Shown: piece after piece, positions 4,895 through 5,845 of the stretch
How positions within the stretch are numbered: the stretch's first letter is position 1
Layout of the letters: every line of letters begins with the position of its first letter
Origin: Acinetobacter sp.
GTDB lineage: Bacteria; Pseudomonadota; Gammaproteobacteria; Pseudomonadales; Moraxellaceae
Length of the DNA: 5,845 nt
Assembly (NCBI GenBank): GCA_030152275.1
Contig: JASLHF010000034.1
Coordinates: 1 to 5,845 of the forward strand
Reading direction: 5' to 3'
The notes under the pieces: model-generated
What the model was told of the DNA's origin: nothing
Databases searched by the model: none
The model's input: only the letters and a program-made list of their open reading frames with translations
Translations under genes and position numbers: made by a program

Positions 4895-5845
4895 ATGAGC
4901 TTAAATACACAGATTTTAATTGCCGCACTCTTGGGTGTGGCCTTTGGATTTTTTCTTAATCTTTTTCCGCAAACTGAATTTTTTGACGCCAGCCTCTATG
5001 GTTTAGGCCTCATGAGCAGCATCTTTATTGGGCTGCTGAAAATGCTGCTGATTCCTTTGATTTTCAGTTCAATTGTGGTGGGGGTATCCAATCTGCAGGC
5101 CGGCGGTCAATTGAGCCGGGTTTGGAAAATTACCTTGGCCTGCTGTGTCACGACTACGACACTGGCTTTGATTTTGGGCCTGGCATGCGCGCATATTTTT
5201 CAGGTCGGAAAAGGTGTCGACATTGTCATGTTTCAGGATGCGATGAATCAGCATCAGACACCCGATACGCTTACCCCGTCATCATTTTTTACTAACTTTA
5301 TTCAAAATACTTTAATTAATCCCTTTAAGGCCTTCAGCGATGGTAATGTGCTGGCAGTGGTCGTATTTGCCTTATGTATTGGCGTCGCATTGGTGAAAGG
5401 AGGCGACAAATTCCGCAGCGTACGCAAGCTCAGCCAGCAGTTTTTCGACATCATGATGCTGATGATTGGCTGGGTAATGAAATTAGCGCCCTTGGGCATT
5501 TTTGCGTTGCTGGCCAAGTTGATTTCTACCGAGGATATTACCGTGCTGAGCCGTTTGGCGGAGTTTGCTGCGGTGGTCACCGGCACTACGATTTTTCATG
5601 GCGCTGTGGTGCTGCCGTTGCTGCTGTGGATTTTCGGTAAAATGAATCCAATCACCTTTTTTAAAGGGACACGCGCAGCTTTGATTACTGCCTTTGCCAC
5701 CAGTTCCAGCTCTGCGACTATGCCGCTGTCGATGAAATGCGCACAGGAAAACTTAGGGGTGCGCCCGCAAACGGCAGGCTTTGTAATTCCGCTGGGTACA
5801 CAGCTGAATATGGACGGCACGGCACTCTATGAAGCCGCTGCGGCT
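4895..5845 (+). CDS. Dicarboxylate/amino acid:cation symporter (DAACS family), N-terminal 317 residues
   Basis: The frame from ATG 4895 stays open to the last base, so the 3' end is outside the window. The 317 residues match the glutamate/dicarboxylate:cation symporter fold (DAACS, SLC1-like), inner-membrane carriers that take up amino acids or C4-dicarboxylates with H+ or Na+. Visible parts are TM1 (about 6-24), TM2 (38-64), TM3 (78-103), TM4 (148-168), TM5 (186-210) and TM6 (222-248). The serine-rich re-entrant hairpin HP1 follows with TSSSSATMP (269-277), then TM7 with the cation-binding signature NMDGT (305-309) in the context NMDGTALYE. HP2 and TM8, which hold the side-chain selectivity residues, are missing, so the substrate cannot be called. 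HP1 lacks the arginine seen in archaeal GltPh. The start lacks a good Shine-Dalgarno; AGGAAG at 4870-4875 is about 19 bases away and inside a hairpin. I keep ATG 4895 because MSLNTQILIAALLG is a typical short N-terminus leading into TM1. Confidence 0.9.
   Translation, partial: MSLNTQILIAALLGVAFGFFLNLFPQTEFFDASLYGLGLMSSIFIGLLKMLLIPLIFSSIVVGVSNLQAGGQLSRVWKITLACCVTTTTLALILGLACAHIFQVGKGVDIVMFQDAMNQHQTPDTLTPSSFFTNFIQNTLINPFKAFSDGNVLAVVVFALCIGVALVKGGDKFRSVRKLSQQFFDIMMLMIGWVMKLAPLGIFALLAKLISTEDITVLSRLAEFAAVVTGTTIFHGAVVLPLLLWIFGKMNPITFFKGTRAALITAFATSSSSATMPLSMKCAQENLGVRPQTAGFVIPLGTQLNMDGTALYEAAAA

Noticed and set aside
5069..5820. Minus-strand open frames opposite the symporter gene
   Set aside because: The + frame carries the conserved TSSSSATMP and NMDGT motifs and is continuous to the window end. 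The antisense frames are shadows of it.
1..5845. CRISPR array, insertion sequence, toxin-antitoxin or defence genes
   Set aside because: There are no regularly spaced repeats, transposase motifs, terminal repeats or target duplications. The five genes are metabolic, transport or unknown, with a housekeeping character.

Overview
This 5.8-kb window looks like ordinary chromosome from a gammaproteobacterium, most likely Acinetobacter or a close Moraxellaceae relative. That assignment is an inference from the long PlsB (855 aa, against about 807 in E. coli), the protein sequences and the moderate base composition. No sequence comparison could be run. There is no mobile element, CRISPR array, tRNA, rRNA or phage gene.

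Layout, left to right. (1) 1-321 (+): the C-terminal 106 residues of an extended short-chain dehydrogenase/epimerase-like protein, cut by the window edge. (2) 372-605 (+): a small AT-rich orphan gene of 77 aa, with an alternative start at 321 that overlaps the stop of gene 1. (3) 606-810: a convergent gap with several stem-loops, including a convincing intrinsic terminator for plsB. (4) 811-3378 (-): plsB, glycerol-3-phosphate acyltransferase, complete with all four acyltransferase motifs. (5) 3379-3664: a divergent control region holding a near-perfect inverted repeat followed by a U-tract on the plsB side and a candidate promoter on the tesB side. (6) 3665-4537 (+): tesB, acyl-CoA thioesterase II, complete, with an intrinsic terminator behind it. 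(7) 4589-4894: a 306-bp non-coding gap with unexpectedly many inverted repeats. (8) 4895 to the window end (+): the first 317 codons of a dicarboxylate/amino acid:cation symporter (DAACS/SLC1-like), cut before its last membrane segments.

The functional theme in the middle is acyl-chain handling. PlsB commits acyl-ACP or acyl-CoA to phospholipid by acylating glycerol-3-phosphate, while TesB hydrolyses acyl-CoA to free fatty acid and CoA. The two genes are divergent and share 286 bp, so joint regulation is possible but not shown. The symporter and the two left-hand genes have no evident link to this.

I looked for a previously undescribed system and do not think the protein-coding content contains one. 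The places most worth a second look are non-coding: the hairpin or operator in front of plsB (3449-3478) and the interlocking inverted repeats in front of the symporter (4698-4872). The unrecognised AT-rich small gene (372-605) is the third.
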